Made by a program: the position numbers and the translations under genes. DNA of 47,105 nucleotides, taken from contig PTKZ01000013.1 in assembly GCA_002938205.1 (NCBI GenBank), positions 1 through 47,105 on the forward strand. The letters run 5' to 3'. Origin of the DNA: Alphaproteobacteria bacterium MarineAlpha5_Bin5 (GTDB lineage: Bacteria; Pseudomonadota; Alphaproteobacteria; HIMB59; GCA-002718135). Under the pieces are notes generated by a model. The model searched no databases, was not told the origin of the DNA, and was given only the letters and a program-made list of their open reading frames with translations. Below are positions 17,363 to 26,724 of the stretch, piece after piece (position 1 is the first letter of the stretch; each line of letters starts with the position of its first letter).

Positions 17363-18266
17363 ACATATTCAAGGTTGGATAAATTTATACAAACCAAAAA
17401 ATATTAGTTCATTTCTTGCTGTAAAAAAAATAAAAAAAAAATTTAATATTAATAAAATAGGACATGCCGGTACACTAGATCCACAAGCAGAAGGTATTCT
17501 TCCTATAGCTTTAGGCAAAACAACTAAATTAATTCCCTTTGTAAGTTCAGGTTTAAAAAAATATATATTTACAATCAAATGGGGTATACAAACTGATACT
17601 GATGATATTGAAGGTCAGGTTATAAATGTTTCAAAAAATTTTCCAAAACAAAATGAAATTAAAAATTGTATAAAAGATTTTATTGGAATTAATGAACAAA
17701 TACCGCCAAAAGCTTCAGCAGTTAAAATTAATGGTGAAAGAGCATATCTTCTTTTAAGAAAAAATAAAAAATTTACTCTTAAGTCAAAAAAAGTATTCTT
17801 AAAAAATATAAAATTAATTAAAAATTCTTCTAAACATCATTCGACATTTGAAATTGAGTGTGGCAAAGGTTATTATGTAAGAAGTCTGGCTAGAGATTTA
17901 GCTTGTTCATTAGGTACTTTTGGCCATATATCCTATCTTAATCGTACTAAAGTTGGATTATTTTCCGACAATTTATCAATTTTACTGGACGATTTACTAA
18001 AAATAAGACAAACGGACTTCGAATTTAATTGTTTAAATTCTTCAATGTCTATGCTGGACGACATCTTGGCTTATGAGATTGAAGATGAGAGAGATTTTAC
18101 TGATCTTTCTTTAGGTAAGTCAATTAAAATAGATAAAACTAAATTGATTAAGCCGCCTTTAGATTTAGATAAAAATAAAATAATTTTTTTATCAAAAAAT
18201 GGAAATGTAATTTCTTTTGGCAAATTGAATGGCAATTTGTTTAAACCAAATAAAATATTAATTTAG
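17355..18266 (+). CDS. truB: tRNA pseudouridine-55 synthase TruB
   Basis: Converts U55 in the T-loop of tRNAs to pseudouridine. The catalytic Asp lies in GHAGTLDPQAEGILPIALGKTTK (about residues 36-58). KYIFTIKWGIQTDTDDIEGQV, QIPPKASAVKINGERAY and GYYVRSLARDLA are the remaining family blocks. At 303 residues it is of normal length. The TAG stop (18264-18266) lies within the Shine-Dalgarno of rpsO, so the two genes are translationally close. Confidence 0.95.
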   Translation: MDEHIQGWINLYKPKNISSFLAVKKIKKKFNINKIGHAGTLDPQAEGILPIALGKTTKLIPFVSSGLKKYIFTIKWGIQTDTDDIEGQVINVSKNFPKQNEIKNCIKDFIGINEQIPPKASAVKINGERAYLLLRKNKKFTLKSKKVFLKNIKLIKNSSKHHSTFEIECGKGYYVRSLARDLACSLGTFGHISYLNRTKVGLFSDNLSILLDDLLKIRQTDFEFNCLNSSMSMLDDILAYEIEDERDFTDLSLGKSIKIDKTKLIKPPLDLDKNKIIFLSKNGNVISFGKLNGNLFKPNKILI

Positions 18267-18270
18267 GAGA
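18265..18270 (+). promoter_or_regulatory. Strong Shine-Dalgarno of rpsO
   Basis: AGGAGA lies four bases before the rpsO ATG (18275). It is one of the few strong ribosome-binding sites in the window; most genes here have a weak one or none visible. It overlaps the truB stop codon by two bases. Confidence 0.7.
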
Positions 18271-18274
18271 AGCG

Positions 18275-18544
18275 ATGTCGATTAAAAAAGAAACGAAAAA
18301 AGAATTAATTGATAAATTTTCAAAGGATAAAAATGATACTGGTTCTGCTGAGATTCAGATTGCTATTTTAAGTGAAAGAATAAACAATTTAATTGAACAC
18401 TTTAAATTTCACAAACACGATAAGCATTCAAAAAGAGGGTTAGTATCTTTAGTGAATAATAGAAAAAAATTATTAAACTATGTTTCAAAAAAAGATAATA
18501 AAAGATACCAAGAATTAATTAAAGAACTAAAAATTAGAGGTTAA
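18275..18544 (+). CDS. rpsO: 30S ribosomal protein S15
   Basis: An 89-residue primary 16S rRNA-binding protein, full length. DTGSAEIQIAILSERINNLIEHFKFHKHDKHSKRGL and LLNYVSKKDNKRYQELI (the latter in abbreviated form) are S15 signatures. Its order before pnp is conserved across proteobacteria. In E. coli the rpsO leader is autoregulated by a pseudoknot; no such structure was evident here, since the gene follows truB directly. Confidence 0.97.
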   Translation: MSIKKETKKELIDKFSKDKNDTGSAEIQIAILSERINNLIEHFKFHKHDKHSKRGLVSLVNNRKKLLNYVSKKDNKRYQELIKELKIRG

Positions 18545-18570
18545 GAATATAAAATAGAAAAGAGTAAAGA

Positions 18571-20655
18571 ATGTTTGATATAAAAAAAGTAGAATTAGAA
18601 TGGGCAGGTAAAAATTTAATTATAGAAACAGGTAGAATAGCGAGACAAGCAGATGCGTCAGTTATTGTTACGTATGGCGGCACAACTGTTATGTCCAATG
18701 TTGTTGCAGCTAAGCAAGCTAAACCTGATATAGATTTTTTTCCTTTAACAGTAAATTATCAGGAAAAATTCTATTCAGTTGGCAAAATTCCAGGAGGTTT
18801 TTTTAAAAGAGAAGCAAGACCAACAGAAAAAGAAACTCTTGTTTCAAGATTAATTGATAGACCAGTAAGACCTTTATTCCATAAAGATTTTAAAAATGAA
18901 ACTCAAATAACATGTACAGTTTTATCTCATGATCTTTCTAATGATTCAGATATAGTTGCAATGATAGCAACTAGTGCTGCTCTGACATTGTCTGGACTAC
19001 CTTTTATGGGACCAATAGGAGCTGCAAAGATAGGTTTAATACAAGATGAGTTTGTGCTGAATCCTTCAATCGAGCAAATAAAAAATTCAAATTTAGATTT
19101 AGTTGTAGCAGGAACAAGCAAAGGTGTCTTAATGGTTGAATCAGAAGCACATCAATTATCAGAAGAAAAAATGTTGGAAGCTGTTGTATTTGGTCAAAAT
19201 GCTTATAAACCAGTAATAGATACTATCATTGCATTAGCAAAGCAAGCAGCAAAGGATCCTTGGGCAATACCTGCTCAGGATGAAAAAATAAAAGAATTAC
19301 CACAAAACATTGCAAAAGATTTTAAAACTAAACTTGTAGATGCATATAAAATTCATGAAAAACAAACTCGTTCTGAAAAACTTAACGAGTTACGGAATGA
19401 AATTGAAGAAAAATTTGTTTCAGAAACTATGTCAGTAATAATTGTTAATGATGCAATTAAATCTATAGAAAAAGAAATTGTAAGAGGTGAATTATTACAA
19501 ACTGGTAAAAGAATTGATGGTAGGGATACAAAAACAGTTAGACCTATTATTTGTGAAACTGGAATTCTTGAAAGAACTCATGGATCAGCTTTATTTACAA
19601 GAGGAGAAACCCAAGCCTTGGTAGTTACAACTTTAGGCACTGGTTTAGACGAACAAAGAATTGATGCTATTGAGGGAGAATATAAAGAAAATTTTATGTT
19701 ACATTATAATTTTCCTCAATATTCAGTTGGTGAAGTTGGAAGAGCAGGATCTACTAGTAGAAGAGAAATAGGGCATGGCAAATTAGCATGGAGAGCAATT
19801 CATCCAATGCTTCCGTCATCTGAGAAATTTCCTTATACATTTAGAGTTGTTTCAGAAATAACAGAATCTAATGGTTCTAGTTCAATGGCAACTGTTTGTG
19901 GCACATCAATGTCTTTAATGGATGCAGGTGTTCCTTTAGAACAGCCAATTGCTGGGATTGCGATGGGTTTAATTAAAGAGCAAGAAAATTATATTATTCT
20001 TTCTGATATCTTAGGTGATGAAGATCATTTAGGAGATATGGATTTTAAGGTAGCAGGAACTAAAAATGGTATAACCTCTTTACAAATGGATATTAAAATT
20101 ACTAGCATTACTTCTGAAATAATGGAACAGGCACTGAAACAGGCGAAGGACGGCAGACTACATATCTTGGGTGAAATGGCAAAAGCTATAGAAAAGCCAA
20201 AAGAAAATATTTCAAGTTATGCTCCTACAATTACCACACTTAAGGTTCATAAAGATAAAGTTAGAGAAGTTATAGGAAAAGGTGGTGCAGTAATAAGAGA
20301 AATTACTGAGAAAACTGGAGCTAAAATTGAAATAGATGATGAAGGTTTAGTAAGTATAGCAGCAGTAGATAAAAAGTCTGGTCAGGCTGCGATAGATTGG
20401 ATTAAAGGTATAGTTGAAGAACCAGAAATTGGGAAGATATATGAAGGCAAGGTTGTGAAGTTAATGGACTTTGGTGCTTTTGTGAATTTTATGGGTTCAA
20501 AAGATGGACTAGTACACATTAGTCAACTTAAAAATGAAAGAGTTGAGAAAGTAAGCGATGTTGTCAATGAAGGAGATATCGTAAAAGTTAAGGTATTGGA
20601 TATAGATTCCCGTGGAAAGGTTAAATTGTCCATGAAGGAAATTGAAACTGAATAA
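18571..20655 (+). CDS. pnp: Polyribonucleotide nucleotidyltransferase (PNPase)
   Basis: A 3'-5' phosphorolytic exoribonuclease and degradosome component, 694 residues. Two RNase PH-type domains are visible ([26 protein letters not shown]; later [22 protein letters not shown] and [19 protein letters not shown]). They are followed by KH ([21 protein letters not shown]) and S1 ([20 protein letters not shown]) domains. The catalytic DMDFKVAGT region is intact. The 26-base gap after rpsO shows no RNase III-type hairpin of the E. coli kind. Confidence 0.97.
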   Translation: MFDIKKVELEWAGKNLIIETGRIARQADASVIVTYGGTTVMSNVVAAKQAKPDIDFFPLTVNYQEKFYSVGKIPGGFFKREARPTEKETLVSRLIDRPVRPLFHKDFKNETQITCTVLSHDLSNDSDIVAMIATSAALTLSGLPFMGPIGAAKIGLIQDEFVLNPSIEQIKNSNLDLVVAGTSKGVLMVESEAHQLSEEKMLEAVVFGQNAYKPVIDTIIALAKQAAKDPWAIPAQDEKIKELPQNIAKDFKTKLVDAYKIHEKQTRSEKLNELRNEIEEKFVSETMSVIIVNDAIKSIEKEIVRGELLQTGKRIDGRDTKTVRPIICETGILERTHGSALFTRGETQALVVTTLGTGLDEQRIDAIEGEYKENFMLHYNFPQYSVGEVGRAGSTSRREIGHGKLAWRAIHPMLPSSEKFPYTFRVVSEITESNGSSSMATVCGTSMSLMDAGVPLEQPIAGIAMGLIKEQENYIILSDILGDEDHLGDMDFKVAGTKNGITSLQMDIKITSITSEIMEQALKQAKDGRLHILGEMAKAIEKPKENISSYAPTITTLKVHKDKVREVIGKGGAVIREITEKTGAKIEIDDEGLVSIAAVDKKSGQAAIDWIKGIVEEPEIGKIYEGKVVKLMDFGAFVNFMGSKDGLVHISQLKNERVEKVSDVVNEGDIVKVKVLDIDSRGKVKLSMKEIETE

Positions 20656-20666
20656 TTAATTTAAAA

Positions 20667-21410
20667 ATGCTTAACCTTCCTAAGTTAATAGGCCATAGGG
20701 GGGTTAAAGATTTATCTCCTGAAAATACCATTGAGTCTCTAAATTTAGCCAAAAAAATTGGACTAAATTGGATAGAATTTGATGTTAAAATTTCTAAAGA
20801 TTTAATTCCAATACTATTTCATGATGATTCTTTAGAAAGAACTACAAATGGTACAGGCCTGCCTATTGAGCATAACTATAAATATCTTAAGCAATTAGAT
20901 GCAGGATCTTTTTTTTATAAAAAATCAACAAATATTTATATTCCTACTTTTGAAGAAATATTATTTTTTTGTATAAAAAAAAATATCAATTTTAATATTG
21001 AATTAAAACCTAACAAAGGTTTTGAATCGAAAACCGTTAAATCTATTGCAAAAACTTTAACCAATTTGAAGTTTTCTAATCAATATTTTTTTTCAAGTTT
21101 TGATTTGAATTCATTAATTATGATGAAAAAAATATTACCACATTCAAATTATAGTTTTTTAGTTAATGACTTCAAAAACAATCAATCTTTAAGTGACATT
21201 ATTGTTATTGCTAATAAATATAATTTTTTTTGTTTTGGCATCAATCTCAATATAGTTAATTCAGAAGTTATTGATATAATTTTGGAAAATAATTTATTAG
21301 TAACTGTATATTCTAATAAAAACATTTCGGTAAATGAAGCAAATCAATTATGGTCTAAAGGTGTAAATAGTATTTTTATAGATGATCCTACTAAATTTAA
21401 ACTTATTTAA
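20667..21410 (+). CDS. Glycerophosphodiester phosphodiesterase family protein
   Basis: A 247-residue GDPD-fold (TIM-barrel) enzyme that hydrolyses glycerophosphodiesters to glycerol-3-phosphate and an alcohol. The catalytic His-Arg and metal ligands appear in LIGHRGVKDLSPENTIESL and WIEFDVKISKDLIPILFHDDSLERTTNGTG, and NIELKP gives the further acidic residue. There is no signal peptide, so it is probably cytoplasmic like UgpQ. It may recycle phospholipid headgroups. It lies eleven bases after pnp and overlaps convergent fabI by four bases. Confidence 0.88.
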   Translation: MLNLPKLIGHRGVKDLSPENTIESLNLAKKIGLNWIEFDVKISKDLIPILFHDDSLERTTNGTGLPIEHNYKYLKQLDAGSFFYKKSTNIYIPTFEEILFFCIKKNINFNIELKPNKGFESKTVKSIAKTLTNLKFSNQYFFSSFDLNSLIMMKKILPHSNYSFLVNDFKNNQSLSDIIVIANKYNFFCFGINLNIVNSEVIDIILENNLLVTVYSNKNISVNEANQLWSKGVNSIFIDDPTKFKLI

Positions 21411-22183
21411 ATATTTTTTTTTGGCATACCAACTATATTGAATCCACAATCAACATAATGAATTTCACCTGTAACTGCTGAAGAGAGGTTACTTACAAAA
21501 TATAAAGCTGAATTTCCTAATTCTTCCAAATGTACATTTCTTTTTAATGAAGAATTTTCTTCAGTAAATTTGTATACCTGTCTAGAATTTGCAATAGCAG
21601 CACCAGCAAGTGTTCGCATTGGTCCAGCAGATATTGCATTTACTCTTATGTTTTTTGACCCTAGATCAGTACTCAAATATTTTACACTAGTTTCAAGTGC
21701 AGCTTTTGCAACTCCCATTATATTATAATTAGGCATTACTTTTGTTGAACCATAAAAACTTAATGTTAGTAAACTACCTCCACTATTCATAATTGGTTTA
21801 CTTAATTTAGCAATTTTAGTAAATGAATAACATGAAATATTAAGAGTATTAATAAAATTATTTTTACTAGTATCTAAATATCTACCGTTTAATTCATTTT
21901 TATCTGAGAAAGCAACTGCATGAATTATAAAGTCAATTTTACTCCATTTTGATGCAACAGTGCTTATTGTTTTTTCAATATCATTTTCTTTACTAAAATC
22001 ACATTCTATTAATAAAGAAGAATTAACCTTATCGGCAAGAGGCTTTACTCTTTTAAGTAAACTTTCGTTTTGATAGGTAATAGCTAGATCTGCTCCTTCT
22101 TTATGGAGTTTGCTTGCTATACCCCAAGCAATTGAGTGGTCATTAGCGATACCAAAAATAATACCTTTTTTATTTTTAAGCAT
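21407..22183 (-). CDS. fabI: Enoyl-ACP reductase (NADH) FabI
   Basis: An SDR-family enzyme performing the last reduction of each fatty-acid elongation cycle. The N-terminal [21 protein letters not shown] is the FabI form of the nucleotide-binding motif. The active-site Tyr and Lys lie in [13 protein letters not shown], and [14 protein letters not shown] follows. At 258 residues it is of normal length. It overlaps fabB upstream by eight bases, completing fabA-fabB-fabI. Confidence 0.95.
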   Translation of the reverse strand: MLKNKKGIIFGIANDHSIAWGIASKLHKEGADLAITYQNESLLKRVKPLADKVNSSLLIECDFSKENDIEKTISTVASKWSKIDFIIHAVAFSDKNELNGRYLDTSKNNFINTLNISCYSFTKIAKLSKPIMNSGGSLLTLSFYGSTKVMPNYNIMGVAKAALETSVKYLSTDLGSKNIRVNAISAGPMRTLAGAAIANSRQVYKFTEENSSLKRNVHLEELGNSALYFVSNLSSAVTGEIHYVDCGFNIVGMPKKNI

Positions 22184-23393
22184 TGTATTTAGAAAAAATT
22201 AAAGTTGCATTAGTACCACCAAATCCAAAACTGTTAGACATAACATTCTCTAAATTTTGATTTTCTAATGTATTTAAAAGTATATTACAATTACTAGCTT
22301 CACTATCTAATTTGCTTATATTTGCTGAACCACTAATAAAGTTATTTTTCATCATTAATAAACAATAAATTGCTTCATGCACACCTGTTGCCCCCAAGGA
22401 ATGACCAGTTAATGATTTTGTAGAGCTAATTTTAGGAATTTGTTCTTTAAAAACATTTTTAATTGCATCAAGCTCTTTAATATCTCCAATTGGAGTACTC
22501 GTACCGTGTGAGTTAATATAATCAATTTTGTTATCAATATTTTCAAGAGCTTTTAACATACATCTTTCTGCACCTTCACCAGAAGGCTGTACCATGTCAA
22601 AGCCGTCTGAAGTTGCTCCATATCCTGTAATTTCTCCATAAATTTTTGCTCCCCTAGCTTTTGCATGTTCTAATTCCTCTAAAACTAAAGTTCCACCACC
22701 TCCAGAAATAACAAATCCATCTCTTTCGGTATCATATGCTCTAGAAGCAATGGTTGGATTGTCATTATATTTAGAAGATAAGGCACCCATTGCATCAAAT
22801 AAAATTGATAAAGTCCAGTGTAATTCTTCTCCACCACCAGCAAACATTACATTCTGTTTTCCGATTTGAATCAACTCATAAGCATTACCAATGCAATGAG
22901 AACTAGTAGAGCAAGCTGATGTTATACTATAATTTATACCTTTTATTTTAAATGGAGTTGCTAATGTAGCAGAATTAGTACTCGACATACTTCTTGTAAC
23001 CATAAAGGGCCCAACTTTTTTTGATCCTTTCTCTTTACCATTTTCAAAAGATTGAAATAGATTTTGTGTGGAAGGTCCTCCAGATCCAACAATAATGCCT
23101 GTCATTTCATTAGAGACTTCTTTTTCTTCAAGACCAGAATCTTCTATTGCATCTTTCATTGCTATAAAATTAAAAGCAGCTCCATCTCCCATAAAGCGAA
23201 GTAATCTTCTGTCGATATTTTCTTCTAAGTTAATCTTAGGTTTGCCATGAACAAGACTTCTAAATGAAAATTCCTCATATTCAGGAGCTGAACTAATTCC
23301 TGAATTTAAATTTTTTAAATTTTCTATTACTGTTTCTTGATCATTCCCAATACACGAAACAATTCCTAATCCCGTGATAACTACCCTTCTCAT
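22176..23393 (-). CDS. fabB: 3-oxoacyl-ACP synthase I FabB
   Basis: A condensing enzyme needed to elongate unsaturated acyl chains. The Cys-His-His triad is visible in [31 protein letters not shown] and [30 protein letters not shown] near the C-terminus is also typical. At 405 residues it is of normal length. Pairing with fabA argues for FabB rather than FabF. The start follows the fabA stop by six bases. Confidence 0.95.
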   Translation of the reverse strand: MRRVVITGLGIVSCIGNDQETVIENLKNLNSGISSAPEYEEFSFRSLVHGKPKINLEENIDRRLLRFMGDGAAFNFIAMKDAIEDSGLEEKEVSNEMTGIIVGSGGPSTQNLFQSFENGKEKGSKKVGPFMVTRSMSSTNSATLATPFKIKGINYSITSACSTSSHCIGNAYELIQIGKQNVMFAGGGEELHWTLSILFDAMGALSSKYNDNPTIASRAYDTERDGFVISGGGGTLVLEELEHAKARGAKIYGEITGYGATSDGFDMVQPSGEGAERCMLKALENIDNKIDYINSHGTSTPIGDIKELDAIKNVFKEQIPKISSTKSLTGHSLGATGVHEAIYCLLMMKNNFISGSANISKLDSEASNCNILLNTLENQNLENVMSNSFGFGGTNATLIFSKYNA

Positions 23394-23399
23394 GAATTG

Positions 23400-23906
23400 C
23401 TATTTATCAGAAGTGAAAAGACCAACTTTCATATCTTTTGCTTCATATATTGATTCACCATCAGCTTTAAGAATACCATCAGCTACACCAAGAATTAATT
23501 TTCTTAAAATTAATCTTTTTAATGAAATATGATAAGTAACTTTTTTTACAGTTTTAAGAACTTGACCAGTGAATTTAACTTCACCAACACCTAGAGCCCT
23601 ACCTTTACCTGGTTGACCTAACCATCCAAGATAAAATCCCAACAGTTGCCACATAGCATCTAATCCTAAACATCCAGGCATAACAGGGTCGTTTTTAAAA
23701 TGGCAATTAAAGAACCATAAATTTGGTTTTATGTCCAATTCGGCTATAATTTCACCTTTAGAAAAAAACCCCCCTTGTTCATTAATTTTTGTAATGCGAT
23801 CAAACATTAACATAGGAGGTGAAGGTAATTGAGCATTCCCTTTCCCAAATAATATGCCGTTTGCGCAATCAATAAGTTGTTCGTAAGAAAAGGAATTTGC
23901 TTTCAT
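23400..23906 (-). CDS. fabA: 3-hydroxydecanoyl-ACP dehydratase/isomerase FabA
   Basis: Dehydrates 3-hydroxyacyl-ACP and isomerises trans-2- to cis-3-decenoyl-ACP, the entry to oxygen-independent unsaturated fatty-acid synthesis. The catalytic His and Asp are in [26 protein letters not shown], abbreviated here, about residues 67-90. [13 protein letters not shown] at the N-terminus is also a signature. At 168 residues it is full length. The 42 bases between it and the ThiF-like gene are AT-rich with no clear promoter. Confidence 0.96.
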   Translation of the reverse strand: MKANSFSYEQLIDCANGILFGKGNAQLPSPPMLMFDRITKINEQGGFFSKGEIIAELDIKPNLWFFNCHFKNDPVMPGCLGLDAMWQLLGFYLGWLGQPGKGRALGVGEVKFTGQVLKTVKKVTYHISLKRLILRKLILGVADGILKADGESIYEAKDMKVGLFTSDK

Positions 23907-23948
23907 AAATAAATTAAATTTAATCTTTAGTTCATTATTTAATGGAAG

Positions 23949-24695
23949 TTAATATTTATTCAATAAACAATCTTTATTATTTTTAACTTTAATTCTATTT
24001 ATTTCAGCCATCATTACATTAATTAATGTTAATATGTTATTTTCATTATTAAAATTTAGAAGCAAATTAATGGTTTTTTGAGCAGTTACTAATCCAGCTA
24101 TTCCAGCAGCAATAGCTGAGATTCCAACAGTTTCGCATCTAGGAAGATCAACGTCATCTTTGTTTGGGAAAAGACAATTTAAACATATATGTTCACCAGT
24201 TTTGTTAGGAAAAAAACACACTTGAATGTGATTACCAACTGCAGATGAAAACATATATTTTATTGAATTTATTACACAATATTTATTTATAATTTTAGAT
24301 GTATGCCAACTATCTGTTGTATCAATGACAACTGATGAACCGTATAATAAGTTTAGATTATTTTCATTAATGTTTTTGGCATAAGCCTCGATATTACTAT
24401 TAGGGTTAGTTTTTAATAGTTTGTTTTTAGATATATGAGCTTTATTTTTACCAATATCATCAATAGAATAGAGCATTTGACGATTTAAATTATTTTTTTC
24501 AATTTTGTCACCATCAAAAATGGTTAGATTTTTTATCCCAGAAGAGATTAAATACTGACTCAATGGACATCCAATACCGCCTAATCCTATAATTGAAATT
24601 TTTTGATCTTTAAGCTTTGTAATAGCTTCTTCAGAATATTCTTTTAATATAAATTGTCTTGCAAATATTTCATATTCTAAGTCACTATAATTCAT
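23949..24695 (-). CDS. ThiF/MoeB/HesA-family adenylyltransferase
   Basis: A 248-residue E1-like enzyme that would adenylate the C-terminus of a ubiquitin-fold sulfur carrier. It has FARQFILKEYSEEAI, the nucleotide-binding GLGGIGCPLSQYLISSG, the Arg-containing NNLNRQMLYSIDDIGKNKA, DTTDSWHTS and a CLNC pair at about residue 171-174. The matching second zinc pair is incomplete: only DCLLNKY remains at the C-terminus. A possible active-site Cys lies in PRCETVGISAIA. No ThiS or MoaD partner is nearby, so thiamin versus molybdopterin synthesis cannot be decided. Confidence 0.82.
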   Translation of the reverse strand: MNYSDLEYEIFARQFILKEYSEEAITKLKDQKISIIGLGGIGCPLSQYLISSGIKNLTIFDGDKIEKNNLNRQMLYSIDDIGKNKAHISKNKLLKTNPNSNIEAYAKNINENNLNLLYGSSVVIDTTDSWHTSKIINKYCVINSIKYMFSSAVGNHIQVCFFPNKTGEHICLNCLFPNKDDVDLPRCETVGISAIAAGIAGLVTAQKTINLLLNFNNENNILTLINVMMAEINRIKVKNNKDCLLNKY

Positions 24696-24713
24696 GTTTT
24701 GAATTAATTTATA

Positions 24714-25442
24714 CTAAATTTTATAACCTGTGTGAATGCAAACTATGCCATTAAATAGATTCGTGTAAGAAACATTAATAAAACCTACTTCAGTCAATTT
24801 ATTTTTTAATTGTTCTTGGTCTGGGAATAAATCAATACTTTGACTTAAATAATTATAAGCTGCTTTATTATTAGAAACTATTTTTCCTGCCAAGGGTAAA
24901 AAATTTGACTTATATTTTTTATAAATATTAGAAATTAATAAAGTTTCTGGAGTACTAAATTCCAAACAAAAAAAAATTCCACCTGGCTTTAAAACACGAA
25001 ATGCTTCACAAAGAGCTTTTTCAATGTTTGTGATATTTCTTAGGCAAAAAGAAATTAAGTATTTATCATAAAAATTATTTTGAAAGTTTAATTCTTCTGC
25101 ATTAGCTAAATGGAAATTAACATTTTTATTTATTATATTTTTTTTCCCCATATTTAACATTTCTTTATTTAAATCAACAACGTCTATTCTAATATTTTTT
25201 TTTCTTTTAAGTATTTCTTTTACAATATCTCCGGAACCTGAACCAACATCCACAATTACTTCATTCTTTGTAGGATTAATTAAATCTACAAATTTTTTTT
25301 TCCAAATTCTATGTGTTCCAAAACTCATTATATCATTCATTAGATCATAATATAAAGCCACGTCTGAAAATATTTTTTGAACAAATTTTGTTTTTTCTTT
25401 AAAATTTACTTTATTATAATCAAAACTTAATATTTTATTCAT
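24714..25442 (-). CDS. ubiE: Ubiquinone/menaquinone biosynthesis C-methyltransferase UbiE
   Basis: An SAM-dependent C-methyltransferase of ubiquinone synthesis. The SAM motif is VIVDVGSGSGDIVKEIL; the family-specific blocks are YYDLMNDIMSFGTHRIWKKKF, FRVLKPGGIFFCLEFS and a C-terminal NGIVCIHTGYKI. At 242 residues it is of normal length. Its start codon is only five bases from the divergent mutM start. Proximity to mutM-rpsT-dnaA is common in alphaproteobacteria. Confidence 0.95.
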   Translation of the reverse strand: MNKILSFDYNKVNFKEKTKFVQKIFSDVALYYDLMNDIMSFGTHRIWKKKFVDLINPTKNEVIVDVGSGSGDIVKEILKRKKNIRIDVVDLNKEMLNMGKKNIINKNVNFHLANAEELNFQNNFYDKYLISFCLRNITNIEKALCEAFRVLKPGGIFFCLEFSTPETLLISNIYKKYKSNFLPLAGKIVSNNKAAYNYLSQSIDLFPDQEQLKNKLTEVGFINVSYTNLFNGIVCIHTGYKI

Positions 25443-25447
25443 ATTTT

Positions 25448-26275
25448 ATGCCTGAATTGCCTGAAGTGGAAACAACTATAAATGGTTTGCGTATATTAAA
25501 AAATAAAAAAGTCATTAAAGTTAAGGTTTATACAAAAAAACTTAGATATAACATACCAGACTATATCCATAAAACAATAACAGGCCAAAGAATTAAAGAA
25601 ATTAATAGAATAGCCAAATACATTCTAATTAAATTCAAAAATAATATTACTATTATTATCCATTTAGGAATGTCTGGAAGATTAAAAATTTTAAAAAAAA
25701 ATTTTATTAAAGAAAAACATGATCATCTGATGTTATATTTTAGAGATAATTATGTCTTAGCATTAAATGATACCAGAAAGTTTAGCTTTGTTGATGTTGT
25801 TGAAACAGAAAATATTTGTAATAAGAAATATATTTCATCTCTTGGGATTGATGCACTAAGTAATAAATTATCAGCGGACTATATTTATGGAAAAATTCAT
25901 AAATCTGTAGTTCCAATAAAACAAATATTATTAAATCAACATATCGTAGCTGGGATAGGTAATATTTATGCAAGTGAAATCTTATTTGACGCTAAAATAT
26001 CTCCATTAACTCTTGGGAGAGACCTATTAGCTGATCAAATTAACCAAATTATAAAATCTATAAAAAAAATTCTTAAAAAAGCTATAAGATACAAAGGTTC
26101 AAGCATTAGAGATTATAGATCTTTTGATGGCACATTAGGTAATTTTCAGTCTAATTTTAAAGTTTATGGTAAGGCAGGAAAAAAAATTTCAAGTTATGAA
26201 ATTATTAAAATTATACAATATGGGCGAACAACATATTTCTGTCCAAAAATACAAAAGGAACAAAATAGCAATTAA
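25448..26275 (+). CDS. mutM: Formamidopyrimidine-DNA glycosylase MutM, zincless type
   Basis: A bifunctional glycosylase/AP lyase that removes 8-oxoguanine. After Met removal the mature N-terminus is PELPEVETT with catalytic Pro and Glu; IHLGMSGRLKIL carries the conserved catalytic-loop Lys region upstream, and QHIVAGIGNIYASEILF is the helix-two-turn-helix. The C-terminal zinc finger is degenerate: positions equivalent to the four cysteines read Ile247, Tyr250, Cys265 and Ile268. The conserved QYGRTT with its Arg is kept. The fold probably persists without zinc. Confidence 0.93.
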   Translation: MPELPEVETTINGLRILKNKKVIKVKVYTKKLRYNIPDYIHKTITGQRIKEINRIAKYILIKFKNNITIIIHLGMSGRLKILKKNFIKEKHDHLMLYFRDNYVLALNDTRKFSFVDVVETENICNKKYISSLGIDALSNKLSADYIYGKIHKSVVPIKQILLNQHIVAGIGNIYASEILFDAKISPLTLGRDLLADQINQIIKSIKKILKKAIRYKGSSIRDYRSFDGTLGNFQSNFKVYGKAGKKISSYEIIKIIQYGRTTYFCPKIQKEQNSN

Positions 26276-26287
26276 GATATTAATATA

Positions 26288-26315
26288 TTGACTTTAATAT
26301 TATTAAATCTATACC
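26288..26315 (+). promoter_or_regulatory. Promoter of rpsT
   Basis: TTGACT (26288-26293) and TATACC (26310-26315) are spaced by 16 bases. The -10 ends ten bases before the rpsT ATG, predicting an untranslated leader of only a few bases. Confidence 0.5.
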
Positions 26316-26325
26316 ACCTGCAGAA

Positions 26326-26586
26326 ATGGCTAACCATAAATCTGCAGTTAAACGGTCAACTCAAAACCGGCTTAGAAAATCTATAAATGAAAAATATCTC
26401 AGTAAATTTAGAACAACGCTAAATAGGTTTAATGATGCAGTAAAGTCTAAGAAAACTGAAGAAATTCAAAAAAATTTAAGCGAAGTTAATTCTATAATGG
26501 CAAAAGCAGTAAAAAAAGGCATATTTAAAAAGCAATATCTTTCTAGAAAGTTATCCTCGTTATCAAATCAAATCAAAAAAAAATAA
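26326..26586 (+). CDS. rpsT: 30S ribosomal protein S20
   Basis: An 86-residue 16S rRNA-binding protein of the small-subunit body. MANHKSAVKRSTQNRLRKS at the start is nearly diagnostic, and the rest is a Lys-rich helical protein, as expected. The position just before dnaA is typical of alphaproteobacteria. An A/T palindrome at its 3' end (AAAATAAATTTATTTT) could serve as a weak terminator. Confidence 0.96.
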   Translation: MANHKSAVKRSTQNRLRKSINEKYLSKFRTTLNRFNDAVKSKKTEEIQKNLSEVNSIMAKAVKKGIFKKQYLSRKLSSLSNQIKKK

Positions 26587-26666
26587 ATTTATTTTCTATT
26601 TTTTTCACTTTTATTCTTGCCAAAAATCCGTAAAGAGTGTTGATTATCTTTATTATAATTGGTGGT

Positions 26667-26721
26667 TATAATATTTAAGTTTTTAGATAAAAAGTTTTTT
26701 ATCTAAAGTTTTATTAGGGGG
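26667..26721 (+). promoter_or_regulatory. dnaA promoter -10, 5' hairpin and ribosome-binding site
   Basis: TATAAT at 26667-26672 predicts a start near 26679. Immediately downstream, 26682-26692 pairs with 26697-26707 in an 11-pair stem with a four-base loop, so the transcript would begin with a hairpin. AGGGGG (26716-26721) lies three bases before the dnaA ATG. The 138-base gap 26587-26724 contains no recognisable DnaA box, so there is no evidence for an origin here. The -35 is unclear. Confidence 0.5.
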
Positions 26722-26724
26722 CTA

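Noticed and set aside
26577-26592. AAAATAAATTTATTTT palindrome at the rpsT end as a strong terminator
   Set aside because: A/T only with no proper loop; palindromes like this arise easily at this base composition, so it is mentioned only as a weak candidate.
26587-26724. Possible replication origin next to dnaA
   Set aside because: No TTATNCACA-type DnaA box or GATC/AT-rich repeat pattern was found; alphaproteobacterial origins are often elsewhere.
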